DNA from: Candidatus Zixiibacteriota bacterium
GTDB lineage: Bacteria; Zixibacteria; MSB-5A5; RBG-16-43-9
NCBI GenBank assembly: GCA_029858245.1
Contig: JAOUFL010000061.1
Span: 1 to 10,927 of the forward strand
Length of the DNA stretch: 10,927 bases
Direction of reading: 5' to 3'
This document shows positions 1-6,441 of this stretch, piece after piece. Numbering within the stretch: position 1 is the stretch's first letter; every line of letters starts with the position of its first letter. The position numbers were made by a program, and so were the translations under genes. The notes beneath the pieces were generated by a model. That model did not search any database and was not told the DNA's origin. It saw nothing but the letters and a program-made list of their open reading frames with translations.

Positions 1-129
1 GAATTTTATGTTCTTTATGTTTTACCTGGAAATGATATTGAAGCCTTAATCCAGAGATTGAGGTCAAGGCAAGAAGTATCAAATGCAAACCCAGTTTATC
101 TAACAGAAAGCTCAACAGTACATATGTGA
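1..129 (+). pseudogene. 5' fragment of subtilase gene (pro-region, out of frame with the catalytic part)
   Basis: Reading from base 1 gives an open frame of 42 codons (starting EFYVLYVLPGND) that ends at TGA 127-129 and has no start in the window, so it enters from the left. The segment with LIQRLRSRQEVSNANPVYLT resembles the first half of a subtilase pro-region (helix with paired arginines, then an 'xxAxPxYL' strand). The next frame, from 126, continues the same domain with TDRFITQFSPSVSR. One base inserted near 126 would join the two smoothly. I infer that this is the N-terminal part of the same gene, separated by a one-base deletion or a sequencing error. A signal peptide would lie upstream, outside the window. 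Confidence 0.7.
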
Positions 130-1430
130 CTGATCGATTTATAACTCAATTCTCTCCTTCTGTTTCCCGTTCATATATAGATAGTTTGAACGCTCAGCAT
201 GGAGTAATAATATTAGATTCACTTAGCACTGACGTTCAAAATCTCTTCATTTTAAAACTCACAGGGGCTGTTGATAAAGATGTTTTAGTAACAGCAAACC
301 AATACTACGAAAACCTCTCTATAGATTATTCACATCCGGATTTTGTAGTAGAAGTTGAGTTACACTCATACATCCCCAATGATTCTTTTTTCCAGTATCA
401 GTGGAGCTATGAGAACACCGGACAGATTCAGGGTAAAATAGATGCTGATGTTGACGCATCTTTAGCCTGGGAGATTTGCAAAGGTGATACCACTTTAAAA
501 GTTGCAGTATTAGATACGGGTTTTGAACCGCATGAAGATCTTGGGACTTTAGCTCAAGGATATGATGTTGCTGGGGCTAACCCTTGGCATGCAGTAGAGG
601 ACTGGGACCCCACACCGGGAAATCAACCCTGGTCTGCACATGGCGAGGCCTGTGCTGGTTTAATAGCTGCTACTCAGAATAATTTCATTGGGATATCTGG
701 CTTGGCACCCCTTTGCCAGATTGTGCCTATTAAGATCTGGACAGACGATTATTATCCAGGTCCTCAATACAACACCACTGATATCATTGCTAGAGCTTTT
801 TACATGGCATCTGCCCTTGGTGCAAAGATAGTTAGTAACAGCTGGACTTTCAGGAGTTTTTCTGGAGATTGCACCGAATACTATGATGTTGTAACACAAG
901 CAATTAACTACTTTGCTCGTTCAAAACCTTCAAATCCAGAAGGAGGTGTGGTTATATTCTCATCCGGTAACGGTTCTTTAAATTGTGTTACTTTTCCAGC
1001 TTATTTAGATTCAGTTATCGCTGTAGGAGCTTCTGACAGTATTGATGGAATCTGGTCTTATAGTAACGGAGGGTCTGCTTTAGACCTTGTTGCTCCCAGT
1101 GGTAAAACAGCGTTAACAACTCAGCTACAAGGTGATATCTACACAATAGATCTAATGGGAGAAAGAGGATATAACCCAATTATGACAGATTCCTTAGATG
1201 CTAATGGCAATCAGAATTATACCGGTAAATTTGGTGGCACTTCTGCGGCCTGTCCTCAGGTAGCGGCAACTGCGGCTTTGATCAAAGCTCAGTGGTGGAG
1301 GCTTTATCCGGGAAGTCCTCTTTACAGCATGCAGGTGAAAAAGATAATTGAAAACTCAGCAGAGGATACTGTCTTCGTAGTGGGGAGGATACTACCTGGA
1401 AAGGACCGCGTTACGGTTATGGCAGATTAA
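126..1430 (+). CDS. Subtilisin-like serine protease (peptidase S8), catalytic part of a disrupted gene
   Basis: Predicted secreted endopeptidase of family S8. Numbering from GTG 126, residues about 1-78 form the end of the pro-region (DRFITQFSPSVSR, then a strand ending SIDYSHPDFVVEVE). The catalytic domain spans about 100-430. The triad is visible: Asp130 in VAVLDTG, His172 in AHGEACAG and Ser373 in GGTSAACP; Asn282 in SSGNGS is the oxyanion residue. The domain therefore looks complete and active. GTG 126 is probably not the real start: it has no Shine-Dalgarno sequence and cuts into the pro-region, which continues upstream in another frame. The last residues (from about 420, GRILPGKDRVTVMAD) are out-of-frame peptide. 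The true frame (EDTTWKGPRYGYGRLNAFRA) resumes one base earlier and runs into a dockerin module. Family assignment is firm; whether the organism makes one continuous protein is uncertain. Confidence 0.9.
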   Translation: MTDRFITQFSPSVSRSYIDSLNAQHGVIILDSLSTDVQNLFILKLTGAVDKDVLVTANQYYENLSIDYSHPDFVVEVELHSYIPNDSFFQYQWSYENTGQIQGKIDADVDASLAWEICKGDTTLKVAVLDTGFEPHEDLGTLAQGYDVAGANPWHAVEDWDPTPGNQPWSAHGEACAGLIAATQNNFIGISGLAPLCQIVPIKIWTDDYYPGPQYNTTDIIARAFYMASALGAKIVSNSWTFRSFSGDCTEYYDVVTQAINYFARSKPSNPEGGVVIFSSGNGSLNCVTFPAYLDSVIAVGASDSIDGIWSYSNGGSALDLVAPSGKTALTTQLQGDIYTIDLMGERGYNPIMTDSLDANGNQNYTGKFGGTSAACPQVAATAALIKAQWWRLYPGSPLYSMQVKKIIENSAEDTVFVVGRILPGKDRVTVMAD

Positions 1431-1681
1431 ATGCCTTCAGGGCGCTTTTAGCTATCAGTCGTGGGGATGTAAATAATGATAAAACTATTACTGCCTCAGA
1501 TCAAGTTTATCTAATAAATCATCTGTTTAAATCAGGGCCACCGCCTGTTCCGGTGATGGAAATAGGAGATGCGAATTGTGATGGAGAAACCACAATCTCG
1601 GATATTGTCTATTTAATCAGTTATCTTTTTAAAGGCGGTCCCAAACCACCACTGTGTTATAAGTATCCTCATAACTATTAG
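1385..1681 (+). pseudogene. 3' fragment of the subtilase gene: last helix plus dockerin/EF-hand pair
   Basis: From 1385 the frame reads GAG GAT ACT ACC TGG, giving EDTTWKGPRYGYGRLNAFRA, the normal end of a subtilase domain. Two 12-residue calcium loops follow: GDVNNDKTITASD (from 1463) and GDANCDGETTISD. Each is followed by a hydrophobic helix (QVYLINHLF, IVYLISYLF), the second ending FKGGPKPP. This is the duplicated F-hand layout of type I dockerins. TAG at 1679-1681 ends it. The fragment is one frame behind the catalytic part, and the run GTGGGGAGG at 1380-1388 is the likely site of a lost G. The dockerin presumably provides calcium-dependent stability or attachment of the secreted enzyme. 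No cohesin is visible here, so a partner cannot be named. Confidence 0.82.
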
Positions 1682-1703
1682 CTGAAAATTAAATTTATCT
1701 TGT

Positions 1704-1738
1704 GCTGTCAGGTGTTACCACCTGACAGCTTCGTTTTT
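1704..1738 (+). terminator. Rho-independent terminator after the subtilase/dockerin gene
   Basis: A perfect 11-bp stem (1704-1714 GCTGTCAGGTG with 1719-1729) closes a TTAC loop and is followed by TTCGTTTTT. It lies 22 bases after the dockerin stop codon. The minus side lacks a good T-run, so it mainly serves the plus-strand gene. Confidence 0.88.
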
Positions 1739-1781
1739 ATGTCTGGAGGAAAATCCTGATATCGCAACTATCGATGATATT

Positions 1782-3185
1782 TTACTTTAATTCCAGCGCA
1801 AATTTCCCGATATCGTTTTCTATTTTTGAAGGGTATTTTCCAGAAAAACAGGCTACGCAGAAGTTCTCCCTGGGAAGTGAAGGCATGGAGAGCATCCCTT
1901 CAATTGAAAGGTAACCCAGGGAATCGACCCCCAGATATCTTCTGATCTGCTCTACTGATTTGGTTGAAGCTATTAACTCCTCTTTGGTAGGCATATCTAT
2001 CCCGTAAAAACAGGGACTGATAATTGGCGGGGAGCTTACCCTGAAGTGAACCTCCTTTGTTCCTGCATTTCTCAACATACCTACCAATTTTCTGCTGGTA
2101 GTTCCCCTGACTATGGAATCATCCACTATCACGATCTTTTTACCTTTTAAAACCCCTTTAACCGGATTATACTTAATCCTTGCATCCAAATCCCTGATCT
2201 TCTGTTCCGGATGGATAAAAGTTCTGCCGATATAATGGTTGCGGATCATTCCAACCTCGAACTTTATACCGGACTGCTCGGAATACCCCAGGGTGTGGGT
2301 GTTGCTTGAATCCGGAACTGCTATGACGATATCTGCATCTGCCGGCTTTTCTTTGGCTAACTGGTGCCCCAGCCTTCTTCGTACCTTGTCCACGTTTTCT
2401 CCGAAGATCATACTATCGGGTCTGGCAAAATAAATAAACTCGAAAATGCAGAAGGCGTGCTTGACCTTTTTCGAGGTGTAAAATGATTTCAATCCTTTTT
2501 TATTTATCAACAGGATTTCACCCGGCTGAACATCTCTTTGATATCTGGCACCGATTATATCAAAGGCACAGGTTTCCGAAGCCACTACCCAGGCATCATT
2601 AAGCCTGCCTAAAGCTAAAGGCCTCCAGCCATAAGGGTCTCTGGCTGCCAGAATTGAGTCCGGGGTAATGAAAACCAGACTATAAGCTCCAGTCACTTTG
2701 GTAAGGGCATCAGCCAGACTCTCCTCGATTTTTTCTTTTTTTGAGTGAGCGATCAGATGTAAAATTATCTCGCTATCGGTGGTGGTTTGAAATATCGAGC
2801 CCTCTTTCTCCAGTTTTTTTCTTAAGCTGGTGGAATTGGTCAGATTGCCATTATGCCCCACTGCTAAGAGCCTGTTCCCTCTATAGCTTATCTGGATAGG
2901 CTGAATGTTGGCTACACTGGAAGAACCGGTAGTAGAGTAGCGGTTATGTCCGATTGCCATCTGCCCCTTTAAACCCGCTAAAACCTCTTTGCTGGCGAAA
3001 ACATCGTTAACCTGTCCCATCCCTTTTAACTGGCAGAACTTGTGTCCATCAGAGGAGACTATCCCGCTTGCCTCCTGCCCCCTGTGCTGAAGTGCATAGA
3101 GCCCTAAATAAGTCAGCTCTGCAGCTTTTTTTGCTCCATAGATTGCAAAGAGTCCGCAGTTTTCATGTAATAGTTCTTCTATCAT
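1782..3185 (-). CDS. purF: Amidophosphoribosyltransferase (glutamine PRPP amidotransferase)
   Basis: First committed step of purine synthesis: PRPP plus glutamine gives phosphoribosylamine. The 467-residue protein has a nine-residue propeptide (MIEELLHEN) before Cys10, the N-terminal nucleophile of the glutaminase domain (about 10-235; CGLFAIYG, LQHRGQEASGI, GHNRYSTTG, HNGNLTN). The phosphoribosyltransferase domain carries the PRPP loop IVIVDDSIVRGTT (351-363). Cys246, Cys392, Cys443 and Cys446 (FCVACF) match the four ligands of the 4Fe-4S cluster of the Bacillus-type enzyme, which makes the propeptide form likely and an oxygen-sensitive enzyme plausible. The usual PDSG-type segment is PDSSNTHTLG here, a mild variant. 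No Shine-Dalgarno sequence is visible before ATG 3185. A consensus promoter ends about 10 bases upstream, so the transcript is nearly leaderless. No other pur gene is adjacent. Confidence 0.97.
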   Translation of the reverse strand: MIEELLHENCGLFAIYGAKKAAELTYLGLYALQHRGQEASGIVSSDGHKFCQLKGMGQVNDVFASKEVLAGLKGQMAIGHNRYSTTGSSSVANIQPIQISYRGNRLLAVGHNGNLTNSTSLRKKLEKEGSIFQTTTDSEIILHLIAHSKKEKIEESLADALTKVTGAYSLVFITPDSILAARDPYGWRPLALGRLNDAWVVASETCAFDIIGARYQRDVQPGEILLINKKGLKSFYTSKKVKHAFCIFEFIYFARPDSMIFGENVDKVRRRLGHQLAKEKPADADIVIAVPDSSNTHTLGYSEQSGIKFEVGMIRNHYIGRTFIHPEQKIRDLDARIKYNPVKGVLKGKKIVIVDDSIVRGTTSRKLVGMLRNAGTKEVHFRVSSPPIISPCFYGIDMPTKEELIASTKSVEQIRRYLGVDSLGYLSIEGMLSMPSLPRENFCVACFSGKYPSKIENDIGKFALELK

Positions 3186-3197
3186 AAAATTGAGGCT

Positions 3198-3229
3198 ATT
3201 ATATTATTCAATCCAGCAACAACTGTCAA
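3198..3229 (-). promoter_or_regulatory. Sigma-70-type promoter of purF
   Basis: On the minus strand, TTGACA (plus 3224-3229) is followed after exactly 17 bases by TAATAT (plus 3201-3206). An overlapping TATAAT lies at 3198-3203. Transcription would start near 3194, leaving about 10 bases before the ATG at 3185 and no room for a ribosome binding site. Confidence 0.75.
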
Positions 3230-3266
3230 GGTATTTCTCTAAAATTTTTTAAGTTAAATGGTTTTA

Positions 3267-3339
3267 TTTGATAAAATATCTCTAAGGTTTATCCTGAATA
3301 AGCCGATTAGAAAAATATATTCTGGATAAAATTATCAAA
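3267..3339. repeat. Nested inverted repeats between purF and the small membrane protein gene
   Basis: An outer pair TTTGATAA (3267-3274) and TTATCAAA (3332-3339) is perfect. An inner pair TTTATCCTGAATA (3288-3300) and TATTCTGGATAAA (3318-3330) pairs at 12 of 13 positions around a 17-base spacer. It sits in the divergent intergenic region ahead of the 3372 gene. It could be a regulator site or a leader structure; I could not place a convincing plus-strand promoter here. Confidence 0.5.
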
Positions 3340-3371
3340 CCAAGTAACCACTAAATCCTGGAGGTGTATTT

Positions 3372-3650
3372 ATGGTTTTCTGGTCAACTTCGCTTTTTAT
3401 CTTGGGAGTGATGGCTTTTATGGATAGCCTGTTCAACTATGGAGAGATATTCAGACAGGTGAATACCTTTATGTTTATGTTGATCTCCCTGGGATTATTG
3501 ATCCGTCTGAGATGGGAGAGAAAAAACAGCCTGCAGGTAAAACCTGTAAATTCAGAAAGAACTGCAGAGAGAATACACGACCCTGTTAAAACCAGAGAGA
3601 AAAGTTCTGAACCTGTCAAAGCTGGAAAGAAAACAGTTGAAGTAGGGTAA
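3372..3650 (+). CDS. Small two-helix membrane protein, function unknown
   Basis: A 92-residue protein I do not recognise. GGAGG at 3360-3364, seven bases before ATG 3372, is a strong ribosome binding site and is the main evidence that the gene is real. Two hydrophobic segments (about residues 4-20, STSLFILGVMAFMDSLF, and 31-45, NTFMFMLISLGLLIR) would form a membrane hairpin. A charged, probably disordered tail (about 46-92) follows, with PVN/PVK repeated about every 20 residues. The tail is rich in Lys, Glu and Ser. The cluster RLRWERK just after helix 2 predicts a cytoplasmic C-terminus by the positive-inside rule. It stands alone, divergent from purF and convergent with the GAF-HisKA gene, and ends at a strong terminator. 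Confidence 0.78.
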   Translation: MVFWSTSLFILGVMAFMDSLFNYGEIFRQVNTFMFMLISLGLLIRLRWERKNSLQVKPVNSERTAERIHDPVKTREKSSEPVKAGKKTVEVG

Positions 3651-3667
3651 GAAAATCAGATGTTACT

Positions 3668-3696
3668 AAAAAAAGGCGAGCTTTCTCGCCTTTTTT
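3668..3696. terminator. Bidirectional terminator between convergent genes
   Basis: GGCGAG (3675-3680), loop CTTT and CTCGCC (3685-3690) form a GC-rich stem with seven A on the left and six T on the right. It gives a stem plus T-tract on both strands and so serves both the 3372 gene (plus) and the 3733-4551 gene (minus). Confidence 0.9.
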
Positions 3697-3732
3697 ATTT
3701 GCCGTGTTGAATTAATGTAATGCGTCTTTAAA

Positions 3733-4551
3733 TCAGGATTCCGGGGGTAATTCTTTCTTTTTGGACCTGCTGATATCTATCATTTTAACTCCACCCGTAT
3801 ATTCGACGATCACCGGTTCGATTATTCTTATGAGGTCCTGGGTTACCTCCTTTATCTTGAGAGCATTCTCCTCGATTATTTTTAGCTTATCTATCGTCTC
3901 CTGATCCAGGTTCTCCTTTCGTGCCAGTAGAAGCTGGGCATTTCCCAGAATCGCAGTAAGCGGATTATTCACTTCGTGATTTACGGCAACGGAAGTATGC
4001 ATTATCGCGGATAACCTTTCTTGTTCGATAAGCAGATTTTTTTCATCTTCTAATTTTTTTAACTCTGCTTTTGTCAAATAACTTTCTGCTTTGATCGCGC
4101 TCAGTCCCAGCTGATTTCCCAATGCCTGCAAGAACTCCTCTTCCAAAATCAAATTCCTGCTGCCCGTGCAAAACCCGCTTATGGCACCCAAAAACCTCCC
4201 GTTGGTTCTGACCGGATAGGAGAAAAGACTGTGAATCCCGTCCTTCTCATAAGTCAGATAAACCGACTCTATTTTAAAATCTTTTCTCATTAGATGTATG
4301 GCGCCTTTTTCGAGAGCTGATAGAAATTCAGTTTTATCCTGAGGACCTGCTGTAGCCTCACACAGTATTTCCTTATTCTCCTTATCCCATAAGGAGATCG
4401 AGCCAGCTTCTAATTCCATTATTACCAGGGTCTTGCTGATTGCTTCCTGAAGTATCTCTTTGAGTGGAACCTGGCTATTTATGCCTATAGCTAAAAGCCT
4501 GAGAACCTGATATTTTAAACTATCTTTGGAGGTTTCATCTTCCATATTCAT
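3733..4551 (-). CDS. GAF domain-HisKA protein without a kinase ATPase domain
   Basis: A 272-residue cytoplasmic protein. Residues about 28-152 form a GAF sensor domain (SISLWDKENKEILCEATAG, FSYPVRTNGRFLGAISGF). A coiled linker (about 160-180) leads to a HisKA dimerisation/phosphoacceptor segment (about 177-245) with the H-box AVNHEVNNPLTAILGNAQ, His192 being the expected phosphorylated histidine. No HATPase_c N, G1 or G2 box follows: the protein ends about 27 residues after HisKA with a basic tail (ISRSKKKELPPES), a normal stop and a nearby terminator. It therefore cannot phosphorylate itself. It may be a phosphorelay intermediate, a dimerisation partner of a complete kinase, or a degenerate kinase. 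Two ATG codons lie close together (4551 and 4545) and neither has a clear Shine-Dalgarno sequence, so the start is uncertain by two codons. No response regulator is adjacent. Confidence 0.85.
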   Translation of the reverse strand: MNMEDETSKDSLKYQVLRLLAIGINSQVPLKEILQEAISKTLVIMELEAGSISLWDKENKEILCEATAGPQDKTEFLSALEKGAIHLMRKDFKIESVYLTYEKDGIHSLFSYPVRTNGRFLGAISGFCTGSRNLILEEEFLQALGNQLGLSAIKAESYLTKAELKKLEDEKNLLIEQERLSAIMHTSVAVNHEVNNPLTAILGNAQLLLARKENLDQETIDKLKIIEENALKIKEVTQDLIRIIEPVIVEYTGGVKMIDISRSKKKELPPES

Positions 4552-4703
4552 CTCATTATTTAAACTATCTAACTATCTGGGAGAATGCAAAAGATATGCC
4601 TTATAATGAATTTAGGATTAAACAGGAAAGTGATTTGGCTGGCTTGCTCGTGTAATTCTTTAAACCATTGCTGTATCTATATTATTTATAACGAGATACC
4701 AGA

Positions 4704-4754
4704 CTGTAATTATAGTTATAAATTGCGATTAAATTTATAATTCTTGTATTACAG
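4704..4754. repeat. AT-rich interrupted palindrome in the gap between the two GAF genes
   Basis: CTGTAAT (4704-4710) pairs with ATTACAG (4748-4754). Inside it, TTATAAATT (4716-4724) pairs perfectly with AATTTATAA (4732-4740) around a seven-base loop. No T-run follows on either strand, so it does not look like a terminator. An operator upstream of the GAF-HisKA gene is possible. I saw no gene or other clear signal in the rest of 4552-4822. Confidence 0.4.
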
Positions 4755-4822
4755 GTAAACTAATTTATGCTGGTTTTTATGCATTCTCTTTCATATTAGA
4801 TGCAAGTACAAACACAGGATAC

Positions 4823-5269
4823 TTAAAAAAGGTCGGATAATATTGAGCAAATCCTTTCAAGAAACATCTGATCCTCTTGGGAAAAGACATTCATTCTATC
4901 GGAGTCTATATCGATTTCACCGAAAACCTTATCCTGTTTCATTATGGGTACAACTATCTCAGATTTTGTTTCCAGGCTGCAGGCTAAATATCTGGGGTCA
5001 GATGTCACGTCCTCTACAATGATAGATTTTTTCTGACTGGCTGCTGCCCCGCATATTCCCCGATTTAAGGGAATCCTTAAATGAGGAGAGGGTTTCCCTG
5101 AAAAAGGACCTAAAACTAACTCATCACCCTCAAAGAGGTATATTCCCACCCAGTTATAATAATCAATATTTTCTTTCAGAATCTTAACTGTATCCCTTAA
5201 AACCTCATCCCTGCTTTTTTCGGACCCTGCTATTTTTTTTATATTTTCGATTATCTCTTTCCGGTTCAC
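4823..5269 (-). CDS. GAF domain protein, free methionine-(R)-sulfoxide reductase-like
   Basis: A 148-residue single GAF domain. The segments YYNWVGIYLFEGDELVLGPF, RGICGAAAS, YLACSLETKSEIVVPI and FGEIDIDS match the family containing fRMsr (YebR), which reduces free methionine-R-sulfoxide. Two family cysteines are present: Cys73 (GICG) and Cys97 (LACS), 24 residues apart as in characterised enzymes. The position expected about 10 residues before Cys73 falls in KPSPHLR, with no cysteine. The classic resolving cysteine is therefore missing, and activity is uncertain; it may be a 2-Cys variant or a plain ligand sensor. The start is GTG 5269: AGGAG (plus CTCCT 5276-5280) lies six bases upstream. 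An ATG inside that spacing reads ATG-CAG-TGA and is out of frame. It is 70 bases downstream of the UROD-like gene and may be cotranscribed with it. Confidence 0.83.
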   Translation of the reverse strand: MNRKEIIENIKKIAGSEKSRDEVLRDTVKILKENIDYYNWVGIYLFEGDELVLGPFSGKPSPHLRIPLNRGICGAAASQKKSIIVEDVTSDPRYLACSLETKSEIVVPIMKQDKVFGEIDIDSDRMNVFSQEDQMFLERICSILSDLF

Positions 5270-5339
5270 TGCATACTCCTTTTATTTTCAAAAATTATAT
5301 GATTAAGCTAAAATCCAAAACCTCCGGACAGGTATAATT

Positions 5340-6335
5340 TCACCTGAAAACCTCCAGAGCTTCTTTCACTGCCTGAAGATTTTCCTCGGGAGTCTCAGGT
5401 GGTATAATACATCCGGGACCAACTATTAACCTGATGTCTTTGCTCAATTCCATTAACTCCTTCACCTTTGAAGATACTTCATCCTTAGTTCCTTTGAGCA
5501 TCAGGTTTTTATGATCTATCCCTCCCAAGACCGCTTTATTTAAAATTTGTGCTCCTTCTTTTAAATTCAGATTAGTGGAATCAGTTGAATTCCAGTTAAC
5601 CGCTTTTACCGGATAGTCCGCGAAAAGAGGTAAAAAATTATTGCTCTTGCATATATGGAGAATGTTGAGCTCAGCCGATTCCACTTGTCTTAGTAGTTTT
5701 AAATCATAGGGCTTGCCAAATTCCAAATATTCATCTTCGGTCAGAGTATTTTTAGTCGCCCATTCTGTGGTGGCAAAGAAAATCCCATCCGCTCCAGAAT
5801 TCAGACACTCGTCAGCAAAAGAAGAAAAAACCTCACAAATAACCTCCAGAGCCTTGTGGATTAGCTCCGGCTTTTCTCTTAAATCATTGACTAAATCCTG
5901 TTCCTCTTTTACCAGATCCCCGACAACGGAAAGGGGAGAAAAGATCGTTTCCACAATGAAAAGCTCGTCTTTAAGTTTTCCTTTAATCAGTCTCAGGGCT
6001 TCTAACTGTTCAGCAAAAGCCCTGTTCGACATGGTAAGTTTTTTTATTTTTTCCCAGTCCCTGGTTTTCTTTACCGGGTGTTCTATGACTTTAGCACCGG
6101 ATAAGCTATCTTCTGGGTAATGTGTTTTTGCTCCCCACCCCTCAATATGATAACTTGCACGAGGATTAACTTTCATAAAATCCCAGTCGTATTTTTTCTG
6201 GAAGGCAAGCATGGCATCAGCCAGACCCTGAGCAGTAGATTCCTTATCGTAAAAATGCCTCCAGAAAGAAACCGGTAACCGGTCAGTCTTCTCCCCTTTC
6301 AAGACCGCTCTTATTCTGTCTTTGTGAATACTCAT
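5340..6335 (-). CDS. Uroporphyrinogen decarboxylase-like protein (UROD/MtaA superfamily)
   Basis: A 331-residue TIM-barrel protein. Superfamily signs are the N-terminus KDRIRAVLKGEKTDRLPVSFW, the central SGADGIFFATTEW and the C-terminal GPGCIIPPETPEENLQAVKEA. HemE proper starts its barrel with a PxWxMRQAGR motif and has an FSD loop that binds the porphyrinogen. Here the first region reads LPVSFWRHFYDKE and the second WDFMKVNPRA, so haem synthesis is unlikely. His227-x-Cys229 (HICKS) and Cys309 (GPGC) match the HxC...C zinc site of corrinoid:thiol methyltransferases such as MtaA. A methyl-transfer role is a reasonable guess, but no corrinoid protein or partner methyltransferase is nearby. No Shine-Dalgarno sequence precedes ATG 6335. 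The gene follows glyA across a cluster of REP-like hairpins. Confidence 0.82.
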   Translation of the reverse strand: MSIHKDRIRAVLKGEKTDRLPVSFWRHFYDKESTAQGLADAMLAFQKKYDWDFMKVNPRASYHIEGWGAKTHYPEDSLSGAKVIEHPVKKTRDWEKIKKLTMSNRAFAEQLEALRLIKGKLKDELFIVETIFSPLSVVGDLVKEEQDLVNDLREKPELIHKALEVICEVFSSFADECLNSGADGIFFATTEWATKNTLTEDEYLEFGKPYDLKLLRQVESAELNILHICKSNNFLPLFADYPVKAVNWNSTDSTNLNLKEGAQILNKAVLGGIDHKNLMLKGTKDEVSSKVKELMELSKDIRLIVGPGCIIPPETPEENLQAVKEALEVFR

Positions 6336-6348
6336 ATTATATTAGAAA

Positions 6349-6439
6349 GTAGCGGAAAGCTTCAGCTTTCCCTAGTTTTTGTAGCGTAAGGCTTCAGCCT
6401 TCCATGTATGTTTAAGGGAGGTCTGAAGACCTCCGCTAC
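6349..6439. repeat. REP-like cluster D (two head units and one inverted tail unit)
   Basis: Three 23-base units fill the glyA to UROD-like gap. Unit 6349-6371 is GTAGC followed by stem GGAAAGCT-TC-AGCTTTCC. Unit 6381-6403 has stem AAGGCT-TC-AGCCTT, its outermost pair broken by GTAGCGT. Unit 6417-6439 is inverted: GGAGGTCT-GA-AGACCTCC then GCTAC. The spacer before the tail (6404-6416, ATGTATGTTTAAG) is nearly the same as in the cluster at 8656-8714. The cluster ends two bases before the glyA stop codon. Confidence 0.9.
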
Positions 6440-6441
6440 CA

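Noticed and set aside
660..899. Open frame on the minus strand inside the protease gene
   Set aside because: It is antisense to the conserved S8 catalytic domain and its protein has no recognisable features.
1380..1390. Programmed -1 frameshift joining the protease to its dockerin
   Set aside because: A GGGG run could slip, but there is no heptamer of the usual type or clear downstream structure, and the joint at 126 has no slippery site at all. An indel or sequencing error explains both.
5713..6120. 135-codon open frame on the plus strand
   Set aside because: It lies wholly antisense to the UROD-like gene, has a Ser-rich composition typical of reverse-frame translation, and shows no domain.
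6336..6341. TATAAT immediately before the UROD-like ATG as a -10 box
   Set aside because: There is no -35 match at 16-18 bases, and the start of transcription would fall inside the first codons.
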